A stretch of 49,076 nucleotides of DNA from Planctomycetaceae bacterium (lineage in GTDB: Bacteria; Planctomycetota; Planctomycetia; Planctomycetales; Planctomycetaceae). Position numbers and translations under genes: made by a program. Under the pieces are notes generated by a model, which saw nothing but the letters and a program-made list of their open reading frames with translations, was not told where the DNA came from and ran no database searches. Shown here piece after piece: positions 1-8,067 of this stretch. The stretch spans positions 1 to 49,076 of the forward strand of contig JAGQQG010000044.1 in assembly GCA_020426325.1 (NCBI GenBank), written 5' to 3'. Each line of letters begins with the position of its first letter. The first letter of the stretch is position 1.

Positions 1-1115
1 CGATTGATTTCAAGACGTTCCGGCCGATCAGCTTTGGCGTGCCGTTGCTGTTGTTCGCCATCGACCAGATGGAACGCGGACGTCTGGCCACGATGGGACT
101 GTTATTCGTCGCCACGCTGACGGCCAAGGAAGATTTTGCGATCGTCATTGCCCCGCTCGGATTGTGGCTGGCGATCTCGACATGGCGGCAAGCAGAGACC
201 ACTCCTGACCGACGCCGAACGTTGATTGTCGGCGCGGTCACTGCGGTGCTGGCGACGGTCTATCTGCTGTTGGCTGTGAAGGTTTTCATCCCGTGGTTTC
301 GCAGTGGAGACACAGTCCACTACGCTCGCTATTTCAGCCGCTTCGGCGAGACGCCCACCGAAATTGTGACCAACATGATCACTCAGCCAGGACTGCTTCT
401 CGGTGAATTACTGACCACCGGCACGATCCTGTATTTCCTGCGGATCGTGGTCCCTCTCGGGGGGACTCCGTTACTTTCTCCGACTCGGTTGCTTGTTGGG
501 GGACCCCTGTTCCTGTTGTTGTGCCTCAATGAGATCGCACAATCGACGCCCGCGCCCGTGCACCATTTTCATGCTCCGCTGATTCCCATCGTGCTCTGGT
601 CTGCAGCAGCCGGGCTCCCGAATGCCCGACGGCTCATGAGTTGGATGAGGACAGACGCCATGTCAGCCGCCCGTCTGGCGTGCTGCTGTGCACTGTTCAC
701 GGGAGCGTGTCTTTCCTTTCATCCAATGTCGCTGCAGTTCTGGGATCCGGGACGATTGACCTACTGGCGGCGGTTGTACATTCCCGGGGAGCGGGCGACG
801 CAGTTCGCGAAAATCGAGTCGCTGATCCCTCTTGATGCCCGCGTGGCCTCGACGGACTTCGTACACCCCCGCTATACCCACCATGCACGCTCGTACGACT
901 ACAGCAAGTATCCCCGCAAGGTCGCGAACTATGAAGACAAGGTGCCGGATGACACCGACTACATCGTGATCGACACGCAGCACCCCTACAGTGAGATCAA
1001 GACTCCGGACCAGGTGCGTGAACTTCGCCAACATCCCGACGACTGGGAACTCCTCCCGGACGAGACAAATGGGTACTTCATCGTGCTCAAACGTCGAACA
1101 GGGAGCAGGGAATAG
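1..1115 (+). CDS. DUF2079-family membrane protein, 5'-truncated by window edge
   Basis: The frame is open from base 3, so the gene starts upstream of the window and only the C-terminal part is visible. The residues just before the first in-frame start candidate (IDFKTFRPISFG) read as protein. The sequence alternates hydrophobic membrane segments with short loops, and an early KED (LTAKEDFAIVI) fits the DUF2079 family, integral membrane proteins often grouped with glycosyltransferase-like multispan proteins. The last 100 or so residues are soluble and include a HPRYTHHARSYDYSKYPR stretch and a DYIVID core, as expected for the extracytoplasmic tail. The last codons (RRTGSRE) run into a low-complexity spacer, so the natural end may have drifted. 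Function unknown. Family assignment is from recognition, without a search. Confidence 0.7.
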   Translation, partial: IDFKTFRPISFGVPLLLFAIDQMERGRLATMGLLFVATLTAKEDFAIVIAPLGLWLAISTWRQAETTPDRRRTLIVGAVTAVLATVYLLLAVKVFIPWFRSGDTVHYARYFSRFGETPTEIVTNMITQPGLLLGELLTTGTILYFLRIVVPLGGTPLLSPTRLLVGGPLFLLLCLNEIAQSTPAPVHHFHAPLIPIVLWSAAAGLPNARRLMSWMRTDAMSAARLACCCALFTGACLSFHPMSLQFWDPGRLTYWRRLYIPGERATQFAKIESLIPLDARVASTDFVHPRYTHHARSYDYSKYPRKVANYEDKVPDDTDYIVIDTQHPYSEIKTPDQVRELRQHPDDWELLPDETNGYFIVLKRRTGSRE

Positions 1116-1167
1116 CGAACAGGGAACAGAAACTACCAACTGAAAACTGAGCACCCTCAACCCTCAA
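1096..1167. repeat. low-complexity spacer with short direct repeats
   Basis: The stop of the DUF2079 gene and the spacer before the dehydratase contain the 9-mer GAACAGGGA twice (1096-1104 and 1117-1125) and the heptamer CCCTCAA twice in tandem (1154-1167). This looks like slippage-prone intergenic sequence rather than a regulatory site. No promoter was recognised here. Confidence 0.4.
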
Positions 1168-1175
1168 CCTAGACT

Positions 1176-2861
1176 ATGACTGAACTCAACTGGAACAGCA
1201 AGAACCTGACCCACGGCTGGCAACGCGGTGTGACCGCATTCTACTACGGCCTGGGTTTCACGCCGGAGGACTTTGACAGGGCTCAGGTCGGCATCGGCGT
1301 ACCTCTGCTCGAAGGCAACCTGTGCAACATGCACTCTTATGGCCTTGGGCAGGAGATTGCAGCCGGCTGTCGTGATGCGGGGCTGATTGGATTTCCGTTC
1401 GGGACGCCGGGGGTCAGCGACAACATCACCCAGGGTCAGGAGGGAGGTAACGGGTCACTGCCGTCGCGGAACCTCATCGCCAACTGTGCGGAACTGGTCG
1501 TCGGAGCGCATGGTTACGATGCGATGGTCGGCCTGCATTGCTGTGACAAGAACGGTCCCGGTTTCGCGATGGCATTGGCGAGACTCAACTTTCCGGGGCT
1601 GATCGTCTCCGGCGGCAGCATCGCTCCCGGCTGTCACAAGGGGCAGGACATCTCAATCCTCGACGTCTACGACTCGCAAGCTGCAGCAGCGGTCGGAGCG
1701 ATGTCAAACGACGAGGCTGAGGAGATACTGCGTACAGCTTGCCCCGGCGCAGGGGGTTGTGGAATCGCAGCATCGTTCAACACCTGGGGGATCGCTTGCG
1801 AGGCACTGGGCATCATGCTGCCGTTCAGCAGTTCGATTCCGGCTGTTGGTGAAGACAAGCTCAAGGAGTGCCGACAAGTCGGTCACGCCCTACGAATGTT
1901 GTTGGAGAAGAATCTGCGTCCCCGTGACATCCTCACGCGAGATGCCTTTGCCAATGCAACAGCGGTCATAGCAGCAGCCGGCGGTTCCACGAACGGCATT
2001 CTGCACCTGCTGGCCCTGGCACGCGAGGCCGAGGTCGACTTCGGTCTCAGGGATATGCAGCCCATTCTCCGAAAGACTCCGGTCTATTGCAGCTTTGCCC
2101 CTCGTGGCAAAAAGACGATGTACGACCTGCACCACATCGGCGGGACCCCTCTGCTCCTCAAACATCTTTTGAAGGCTGGGATTCTCAATGGCGAATGCAT
2201 GACAGTGACCGGCAAGACACACGCCGAGAACCTTGCTGATATCCCCGACGCACCAACGGACGGTCCCGATGATCTGATCGCTCCGCTCGATGCTCCGTTC
2301 AAGCCGCATGCGGATATGCAGATCTGTTTCGGCAACCTGGCTCCCGATGGTGTCGTTTACAAAGTCTCCAGCATGAACGACTCGACATTCCGCGGCACCG
2401 CAATCTGCTTCGATGATGTCCGCAGCGTGGTCAAAGCTGTCGAGGAGAAGCGAATCAAGCCGGGTCACATCATTATTTTGCGGAATCTGGGTCCCGTCGC
2501 CAGCGGCATGCCGGAGGTGCTCGTCGCGACAGCCGCATTGGCGACGCCCGAGTTGGATGGAAAGGTCGCCTTCCTCTCCGACACCCGCGTGAGCGGTGTC
2601 AGTCATGGTGCGATCGGTGTCCATTGTGCCCCGGAATCTGTTGTCGGTGGACCGATTGCCTTCGTCGAAGATGGCGATGAGATCAGCTTTGATCTGCTCG
2701 CAGGAGATCTGACTTTGCATGTCGACGATTCAACGTTGGGTGACCGTCGTTCCCGATGGCAGCCAGCGGTCATCAAACACAGGCGGGGCTACCTTGCAGA
2801 CTTCTCTGCGACCGTCACGCAAGCCAACGATGGCTGCGTGAGCGGTGCCGCAGGAGGATGA
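1176..2861 (+). CDS. ilvD: IlvD/Edd-family dehydratase, probable dihydroxy-acid dehydratase
   Basis: 561 residues, full length for the family. Family enzymes carry an Fe-S cluster and remove water from dihydroxy acids; IlvD makes the 2-oxo acids that precede Val, Ile and Leu. Visible signatures are [12 protein letters not shown] (Cys50), HCCDKNGPG (Cys122/123), a CPGAGGCG loop (Cys189 and Cys195), GGSTNGILH and a C-terminal [13 protein letters not shown]. Several blocks differ from textbook [15 protein letters not shown] replaces the usual [19 protein letters not shown] replaces the MYTANTM block, and [11 protein letters not shown] replaces TDGRFSG. It therefore belongs to a divergent branch, and a sugar-acid dehydratase role cannot be excluded. 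ATG start. The stop lies one base before the tdk start, so the two genes are co-transcribed and probably coupled. Confidence 0.8.
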   Translation: MTELNWNSKNLTHGWQRGVTAFYYGLGFTPEDFDRAQVGIGVPLLEGNLCNMHSYGLGQEIAAGCRDAGLIGFPFGTPGVSDNITQGQEGGNGSLPSRNLIANCAELVVGAHGYDAMVGLHCCDKNGPGFAMALARLNFPGLIVSGGSIAPGCHKGQDISILDVYDSQAAAAVGAMSNDEAEEILRTACPGAGGCGIAASFNTWGIACEALGIMLPFSSSIPAVGEDKLKECRQVGHALRMLLEKNLRPRDILTRDAFANATAVIAAAGGSTNGILHLLALAREAEVDFGLRDMQPILRKTPVYCSFAPRGKKTMYDLHHIGGTPLLLKHLLKAGILNGECMTVTGKTHAENLADIPDAPTDGPDDLIAPLDAPFKPHADMQICFGNLAPDGVVYKVSSMNDSTFRGTAICFDDVRSVVKAVEEKRIKPGHIIILRNLGPVASGMPEVLVATAALATPELDGKVAFLSDTRVSGVSHGAIGVHCAPESVVGGPIAFVEDGDEISFDLLAGDLTLHVDDSTLGDRRSRWQPAVIKHRRGYLADFSATVTQANDGCVSGAAGG

Positions 2862-2862
2862 G

Positions 2863-3474
2863 ATGGCCAAGCTTTACTTCTACTACTCGGCAATGAATGC
2901 CGGAAAGTCGACCACGCTTCTGCAAGCCTCGTACAACTACCGGGAGCGCGGGATGCATACGCTGGTGCTGACCCCGGAGCTTGATCGTCGGTATGGGATT
3001 GGCAAGGTCGCCTCACGCATTGGATTGCAGTCGGAAGCGATCACTTTTCAGTCCCATACGAACCTTCGCATCCTATGTGAACGTGAGCATCTTGCTCAGA
3101 CGTTGCATTGTGTGTTCGTCGATGAGGCTCAATTCCTCACCAGACAGCAGGTCGACCAACTGACGGATGTTGTTGATGAGTTGAATATTCCGGTGCTGGC
3201 GTATGGCTTACGGACAGACTTCCTCGGCAACTTGTTCGAGGGGAGCCAGTATCTCCTCGCCTGGGCGGACAGTCTGCAGGAGATCAAGACAATCTGCCAC
3301 TGCGGTCGCAAAGCCAGCATGGTGCTTCGGATCGACGCGGAAGGCAAACCGCTGCGGGAGGGTGAGCAGATCAAAGTCGGCGGCAACGAGTCGTACGTCT
3401 CGGTCTGTCGACTACACTACAAAGAGGGGATGTCGACCCGCCGCACGGACGAGTTGCCGTTTACGGCGGAATGA
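2863..3474 (+). CDS. tdk: thymidine kinase
   Basis: Phosphorylates thymidine to dTMP in the salvage pathway. 203 residues from the ATG at 2863, close to the usual length of about 200. An AGGAGG ribosome site at 2852-2857, inside the end of the upstream gene, fixes this start over the in-frame GTG at 2845. Visible features are the P-loop SAMNAGKST near residue 9, the Walker B-like FVDEAQFL with the catalytic Glu, and a zinc-ribbon lasso made of CHC (ICHCGRKA) with a second pair in CRLHY near the C-terminus. The spacing to ilvD is one base, so translation is probably coupled although the pathways are unrelated. Confidence 0.93.
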   Translation: MAKLYFYYSAMNAGKSTTLLQASYNYRERGMHTLVLTPELDRRYGIGKVASRIGLQSEAITFQSHTNLRILCEREHLAQTLHCVFVDEAQFLTRQQVDQLTDVVDELNIPVLAYGLRTDFLGNLFEGSQYLLAWADSLQEIKTICHCGRKASMVLRIDAEGKPLREGEQIKVGGNESYVSVCRLHYKEGMSTRRTDELPFTAE

Positions 3475-3877
3475 TTCGAAAGACGTCTGGGTTCGTCTTC
3501 GACGATGAGCACGATTCGCGGCGGGCTCCTGAGTCTCAAATTTCGACATTCCCGCGCTCAACACTTCACTCAAAACCTCAGAGAACGGGGGTGGGACGGA
3601 CGGCTGATTCGCTTGCCGCGACATCGATGCGGAGTCAAAGGAGCGAACGTCACTGTGGTGCGGCTCTCCTGGTGCTAACTCTCGTTGCATGAGAAAGAGT
3701 CGTCCCCGTTCCCGTATGGGTGTCAGCGTCGTGTGACTCCCGTTCTCTGAGGGGGGAGGTCAGTGGTCGAGTGGCAAGGTGGCAGAGTGGCAAAGTGAAA
3801 GTTCACTCAACGTTTGATGCGACGGACCTCACCCCGGCGGCATTCATTTCTCCCTTTGTTACTCTGCCACACTCGCA
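3475..3877. other. gene-free interval between tdk and csrA
   Basis: No convincing gene. A perfect 14-bp inverted repeat (CCTCAGAGAACGGG at 3576-3589 and its complement at 3739-3752) spans 149 nt, and a weak stem-loop (CGAAAGACG with CGTCTTCG) follows the tdk stop without a clear U-run. At 3775-3800 the sequence stutters around GTGGCAAG / GTGGCAGA / GTGGCAAA. The two flanking genes converge, so terminators would be expected here. Confidence 0.4.
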
Positions 3878-4135
3878 TCAAACTGCCCCGAACTTCACTG
3901 TTTTACCGGCATTCATCGCCGGCTTGGTAGGGGGGGCGACACACGTTGACGGCTGAGCCTGGCTTGTTGAGACATGCTGCTCTGCTTCCTCGGCGACCTC
4001 GCCTCGCAGGACTCGCACGGCTTTGGGAGCTTCGACACCGATCTTGATACTTCCGCGTCCTGTCTGGACAACTTTGATGATGATGTCGTCGCCGATGTGA
4101 ATGGTTTCAGATTGCTTGCGAGTCAAAACGAGCAT
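3878..4135 (-). CDS. csrA: carbon storage regulator CsrA (RsmA)
   Basis: Dimeric RNA-binding protein that recognises GGA motifs in mRNA leaders and usually represses translation. The N-terminus MLVLTRKQSETIHIGDDI and the block IKIGVEAPKAVRVLRGEV match the CsrA core, including the Arg of the RNA-binding strand (VLR). The core ends near residue 55; a further 30 residues, rich in Ser, Thr, Gln and Pro, make this 85-residue version longer than the 60-70 typical of the family. AAGGAG six bases before the ATG supports the start. It stands alone, away from the flagellar genes that often accompany csrA. Confidence 0.93.
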   Translation of the reverse strand: MLVLTRKQSETIHIGDDIIIKVVQTGRGSIKIGVEAPKAVRVLRGEVAEEAEQHVSTSQAQPSTCVAPPTKPAMNAGKTVKFGAV

Positions 4136-4518
4136 GGGTTTCTCCTTCGTGAGTTGTTATCTCAGCCGTCGATTGCTGAGTTGATTGTTGGTCTGGAACT
4201 CCCAGTTCCTCGAAAGTTGTTGCGGGCGTCGATCGCCCCTTTGATGCGGGTGAACAATTGCAGACGGCGTGCCAGTCGTTCCGCCACAGCCGGAGATTCT
4301 TTGTGAACTGTCTTAACCTGTTCGCATTCAAAACGAAGCGTCACGAAATGTCAGTTTGATGATCCGGCAAAGTCTGCCGAGGATCGCGGATGCTCCCGAG
4401 AATCGTTGACGACTTTGCAATGACTCACCGGGAATTGTTGTAAATCAGGTCGGCTGTCCGACCGGTTGCAAGTTCGTGTTCGTCCTCTCACAATGTGAAG
4501 TCGATGTGGGAGCGAATC
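4136..4518. other. divergent promoter region between csrA and map
   Basis: Shared upstream region of csrA (reverse) and map (forward). A 60-residue reverse frame with a GTG start at 4344 ends at 4162, 26 nt before csrA. It has no clear ribosome site and no recognisable family, so it is not called. A small GGTCGGC/GTCCGACC-like stem lies around 4450-4475. No convincing promoter hexamers were picked out. Confidence 0.35.
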
Positions 4519-5325
4519 ATGCGAGGTTTGACGCGCGGCAAAAGGCCGCCGATTTATAATGAACGACAACGGCAGTGTTTACGTGCCGCAGGGCGATTCA
4601 ATGCGCAGCTGATGGACTTCATCCGTCCTCATGTCCAGCCGGGCGTGAGCACGAACGAACTTGATCGACTTGTCGCAGAGTACACGCGCGATCACGGTCA
4701 TACCCCGGCCTGCCTGGGGTACAAGGGGTTCCCCAAGCACATCTGCACGAGTGTGAACGAAGTGGTCTGTCACGGCATCCCCAGCGACGATGTGTTGAAG
4801 GAGGGGGATATTGTGAACGTCGATTTGACGACCATCGTCGACGGTTGGTTCGGCGATTCGTCCGAGACATTCATGATCGGCGAAGTCTCGCCTGAAGCTC
4901 TGCATCTTGTCCAAGGGACCTTTGATGCAATGTGGCGAGGCATTCGGACTCTCAAACCGTTCAGCAGTGTGATCGAGATCGGCTATGCAATCGCCAAGTT
5001 TGCCAACCAGCAGGGACTCGGGGTTGTCGAGGAGTTTCAGGGACATGGACTTGGTCGACAGTTCCACCAACCGCCCGGAGTGCCACATTATCCGGTACCG
5101 CAAGCCAGTCGTGACATCCTTGCTCCTGGGGTTTGCTTCACGATCGAACCCATGTTGAATCTCGGGTCGAAGGCGACCTCGCCTCCTGAGAAGGACGGCT
5201 GGACAGTCCGAACCGCAGACCGCTCGCTGTCCGCTCAGTTTGAGCACACGATTCTGATGACGGAGAACGGGCCAGAGGTACTTACAGTAACGCTCGACGG
5301 ACCCCAGGAAGGGCATCGGTTTTAA
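4519..5325 (+). CDS. map: methionine aminopeptidase, type I
   Basis: Removes the initiator Met from nascent proteins with a two-metal pita-bread fold. The metal ligands are recognisable in order: Asp in IVNVDLTT, Asp in WFGDSSETF, His in [10 protein letters not shown], Glu in TIEPML and Glu in [12 protein letters not shown]. Substrate-pocket residues lie in [11 protein letters not shown]. The ATG at 4519 with GGGAG upstream is preferred (268 residues); in-frame GTG 4495 and ATG 4504 would add only a few residues. The N-terminus has a short Arg/Lys-rich segment before the catalytic domain and no Cys-pair zinc finger. Its TAA overlaps the ATG of the next gene (TAATG), implying coupled translation. 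Confidence 0.92.
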   Translation: MRGLTRGKRPPIYNERQRQCLRAAGRFNAQLMDFIRPHVQPGVSTNELDRLVAEYTRDHGHTPACLGYKGFPKHICTSVNEVVCHGIPSDDVLKEGDIVNVDLTTIVDGWFGDSSETFMIGEVSPEALHLVQGTFDAMWRGIRTLKPFSSVIEIGYAIAKFANQQGLGVVEEFQGHGLGRQFHQPPGVPHYPVPQASRDILAPGVCFTIEPMLNLGSKATSPPEKDGWTVRTADRSLSAQFEHTILMTENGPEVLTVTLDGPQEGHRF

Positions 5326-6116
5326 TGTCGGAGTCACCCGTCGATCCACAAGCTGTTTCAGAGGCTCCCCGTGGTCGGGTCGTGGCCGTCATGCCTGCGT
5401 ATAACGCAGCTCGGACTCTCAAGAAGACGGTGGATGATATCCCCGTCGGCAGCGTGGATGAGATTGTGCTCGTCGACGATTGCAGCTCAGACGACACGGT
5501 CGCGCTCGCCCGTGATCTGGGTCTGACTGTTATTCCACACGAGAAGAACCTGGGCCCCGGGGGCAATCAGAAGACTTGTTATCGGACGGCTCTCGATTCC
5601 GGGGCTGATTATGTTGTGATGATTCATCCGGATTACCAGTACGATTCCCGAGTGATCCCCGTTGCTGTCGAGATCCTGCGGCTGGGGATTTGTGACGTCA
5701 TCCTCGGGTCTCGGATCCGGACGCGACGGGAGGCGCTCGACGGTGGCATGCCCGGCTGGAAGTACATCGCCAATCGCTTTCTCACCACAACCGAGAACAT
5801 CGCACTGGGCCAGAACCTGGGGGACTTCCACAGCGGCTTTCGTGCTTATCGCCGTGAGGTGCTCGAAACCATCCCCTGGCAGAACAACACGGACGACTTT
5901 GCCTTCGACAGCCAGTTTCTGGCTCAGTCGGTCTATTTCGGATTCAAGCTGGGCGATATTCCAGTCCCGGTGAGATACTTCGATGAGATGAGCAGTATCA
6001 ACTTCCGCCGCAGCGTGAAGTACGGCAACACGACGCTCCTCATCCTCGCCCAGTTCTGGCTGCAGAAGCTCGGGTTGAAGCGGTTCGCGATCTTCGACAA
6101 GCAACGCTCAAAGTAG
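5325..6116 (+). CDS. family 2 glycosyltransferase (dolichyl-phosphate-mannose-synthase-like)
   Basis: 263-residue GT-A glycosyltransferase. [12 protein letters not shown] begins the nucleotide-binding strand near residue 20, [11 protein letters not shown] supplies the nucleotide-contacting Asp pair, and MIHPDYQY is at the position of the metal-binding Dx[16 protein letters not shown] is the acceptor-side motif typical of the DPM1-like subgroup. No clear membrane segment is present, so it probably works at the inner face of the membrane on a lipid-linked acceptor. The start codon overlaps the map stop. A strong terminator follows 28 nt after the stop. The sugar is unknown. Confidence 0.85.
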   Translation: MSESPVDPQAVSEAPRGRVVAVMPAYNAARTLKKTVDDIPVGSVDEIVLVDDCSSDDTVALARDLGLTVIPHEKNLGPGGNQKTCYRTALDSGADYVVMIHPDYQYDSRVIPVAVEILRLGICDVILGSRIRTRREALDGGMPGWKYIANRFLTTTENIALGQNLGDFHSGFRAYRREVLETIPWQNNTDDFAFDSQFLAQSVYFGFKLGDIPVPVRYFDEMSSINFRRSVKYGNTTLLILAQFWLQKLGLKRFAIFDKQRSK

Positions 6117-6143
6117 CGAGTGAATGAAGTCTCTCTACAAATG

Positions 6144-6182
6144 CAACAACCGACAGGAAGGCCTGTCGGTTGCTGCGTTTTC
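6144..6182 (+). terminator. Rho-independent terminator after the map-glycosyltransferase pair
   Basis: A perfect 11-bp stem (CAACCGACAGG at 6147 and CCTGTCGGTTG ending 6172) closes on a four-base loop and is followed by a T-rich run. It may serve both the forward pair and the convergent gene ending at 6230. Confidence 0.85.
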
Positions 6183-6229
6183 CCGTTGATGTGTTCAGCC
6201 AATCCCAGGAAGCAGCCGAGCTCTGACGC

Positions 6230-7777
6230 TTAGAACTCAACACTGTAACGTTGGGTCATCTCTCTGCGGATCTCTGCGGTTGCATTGTCGATCAGCCGCC
6301 ACCCTTCTTCCCGGACCGACGTTGCACGGTTTTGTTCCTGCCGCTCAATCTGCGTCATCGCACGTTGTGTTTCACCACCCCGGTCCGGTTGCGGGACACC
6401 GACGGTGCCAGTCCCATAAGCATATCCGGCACGATAACCATATCCGGCTCCGCCGTAACCATAAGCGTAGTTTGTGTAGGTACCGTTTTCCCAACCACCT
6501 GCCGTGGGAAGCGAGGACTTACGGACACCCGCGGTGAGTCCCGCATCCTTTCGCTTTCCGGCCATGTATCGCAGTGTTTCTGCAGTCTTGGCTCCGTAAT
6601 CGAGGAGATCCTCATCGACATACAGGATCGGAAGTCGATCGATCTTGCGGGCGTAACGTTCCAGCCAAACGGCATCATATCCACCGCGAGTGTCCTGCTT
6701 TTTGCGATCTCCGCGCAGGTCGTCCAGAAGGGTGTTCACGGACTTAAAATAGGTCTGCGAGTTTTCAGCCATGTCTCCTGCAGAGGGGGCCTTGTCCGAG
6801 TTGACGGACTCCTCCTCGAGTTCGCTGAACTTTGTGGTTGGTACCTCAACCACGCTGAGCAGTCGTCGCAGTCCCCCCTTGGAAATCTCTCCTTCGATGA
6901 AGATCGATTTTCCGACGACGGAATACTTGTGATCTGCAAAGTCGTCGATTTGACTGCCCAGTCGTTGCAAGGCTTCGAGAACGAGACGTTTTGCATTGGC
7001 ATCAGAAAGCGTGATCGGCTTTTCGAAATCAATTCGTGATTTCGCGTGAACGCTGGAATCGATGGTCAATTCCAGTGTCGCTCCCCGAAGTGATGTCAGC
7101 ATCGCGACCACGTCTTCGACCTTCAAGGTGGTCTTCTCGATCGTCTCGGATGCGGCCCATCGCTGTTCGGCGAGGTGGGGATCAACCATATTTCTGAGAT
7201 CGACCGCCATGACGATCGGTGTTTGTGCAGTAATCTTCGCGAGTGCCAGTTCCAGATATTCGGACAGGCCATTGGCACTGTTCTTTGCCGCCTCGTCGAT
7301 CCAATTTGCAACGGCTTGTCGCTGAGCGGGGTAGATCACTCCCACCATTTGAGGCTCAAGTGCGACAACGTACGCATTACTCGGCGTCCAGACGATCTCT
7401 TTCCCGTTGATTTGATCGACGTATCCCCCTTCAGCTCGGGCAACGTCTGTCATCTTGACCGGCTCGGACAGTTTCATCAGGGCCAGCTCCCACGCCTCTT
7501 GAAAGTCGTTTCCGGGAGCGATTTGACTGGTGATCAGGAGTTTCTCCGCTTCCGGGGGCAGAAAGATGGCTCGGTCGACGTAAGCTGCTTCCAGCTTCTT
7601 CGTCCATCCGTTTTTCTGAGCCAGTTCGGTTGCTTTGAGAGCCGTCGCGTCGATGCCGACGACTGTGTTGGCCCCCTTGTGAACGCGGCCGGTGAGTTCC
7701 GTGAACTGACCGAAGACGGGCGTCGGGAGGAGCAGGCACACTGCCAGAATCAATGGGTTGTTCAATCGAAGTTGCAT
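6230..7777 (-). CDS. secreted hypothetical protein with Gly/Tyr-rich C-terminal patch
   Basis: 515 residues. A signal peptide is clear (MQLRLNNPLILAVCLLLPTPVFGQ), so the mature protein is exported. The body is mixed alpha/beta with no family I recognise. It contains a motif-like stretch VVGIDATALKATELA near the start and a segment that could be helical, with VEVPTTKFSELEEESVNSDK in the middle. Near residues 425-455 it is rich in alternating Gly and Tyr (NYAYGYGGAGYGYRAGYAYG). The last 60 residues are charged and probably helical. A weak GGGAAG precedes the ATG. It is the last of three reverse-strand genes (nhaA, HDOD-kinase, this one) but lies 290 nt from its neighbour, so it probably has its own promoter. 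Confidence 0.75.
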   Translation of the reverse strand: MQLRLNNPLILAVCLLLPTPVFGQFTELTGRVHKGANTVVGIDATALKATELAQKNGWTKKLEAAYVDRAIFLPPEAEKLLITSQIAPGNDFQEAWELALMKLSEPVKMTDVARAEGGYVDQINGKEIVWTPSNAYVVALEPQMVGVIYPAQRQAVANWIDEAAKNSANGLSEYLELALAKITAQTPIVMAVDLRNMVDPHLAEQRWAASETIEKTTLKVEDVVAMLTSLRGATLELTIDSSVHAKSRIDFEKPITLSDANAKRLVLEALQRLGSQIDDFADHKYSVVGKSIFIEGEISKGGLRRLLSVVEVPTTKFSELEEESVNSDKAPSAGDMAENSQTYFKSVNTLLDDLRGDRKKQDTRGGYDAVWLERYARKIDRLPILYVDEDLLDYGAKTAETLRYMAGKRKDAGLTAGVRKSSLPTAGGWENGTYTNYAYGYGGAGYGYRAGYAYGTGTVGVPQPDRGGETQRAMTQIERQEQNRATSVREEGWRLIDNATAEIRREMTQRYSVEF

Positions 7778-8067
7778 GGTGCTTCCCGCAGTTGGATGGT
7801 CGAAAATCGCTGATGAACACCGTCCTTGAGAGGAAGTTCACCAGCCGAATACGGAGATTTCAGATGATGTGTGCTATTTTAAGACCCTCGATGATAACCT
7901 CACTTCGAGAGGGGTTCCACTATCTTCTGCAATCTGCCTGAGTAAAGGGAGCATCCGGTTCCAGCTGAGACCGATTCCCGGCAGACGCTCCGAATGTGTT
8001 GACCTTGTGTTGATCAGGAAAACGGCCTGAACACGAGGCATTCCGAGTCGACTCAACCGGTGAAGCG
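7778..8067. other. gap between HDOD-kinase and secreted protein
   Basis: 290 nt without a gene, upstream of the reverse-strand secreted protein. An A/T-rich patch (CTATTTTAAG near 7870) could hold a -10 element for the reverse gene. Nothing stronger is visible. Confidence 0.3.

Noticed and set aside
1890-2720. 276-codon reverse frame inside ilvD
   Set aside because: Shadow of the forward gene; the translation has no family features and the forward frame has all dehydratase motifs.
3770-3890. stem-loop formed by the GTGGCA stutter and CTTTGTTACTCTGCCA
   Set aside because: The matching segments are not nested, so they do not make one hairpin; probably low-complexity sequence.
4162-4344. 60-codon reverse frame upstream of csrA
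   Set aside because: GTG start without ribosome site and no family; more likely the csrA leader.
5487-6104. 205-codon reverse frame inside the glycosyltransferase
   Set aside because: Antisense shadow without recognisable content.
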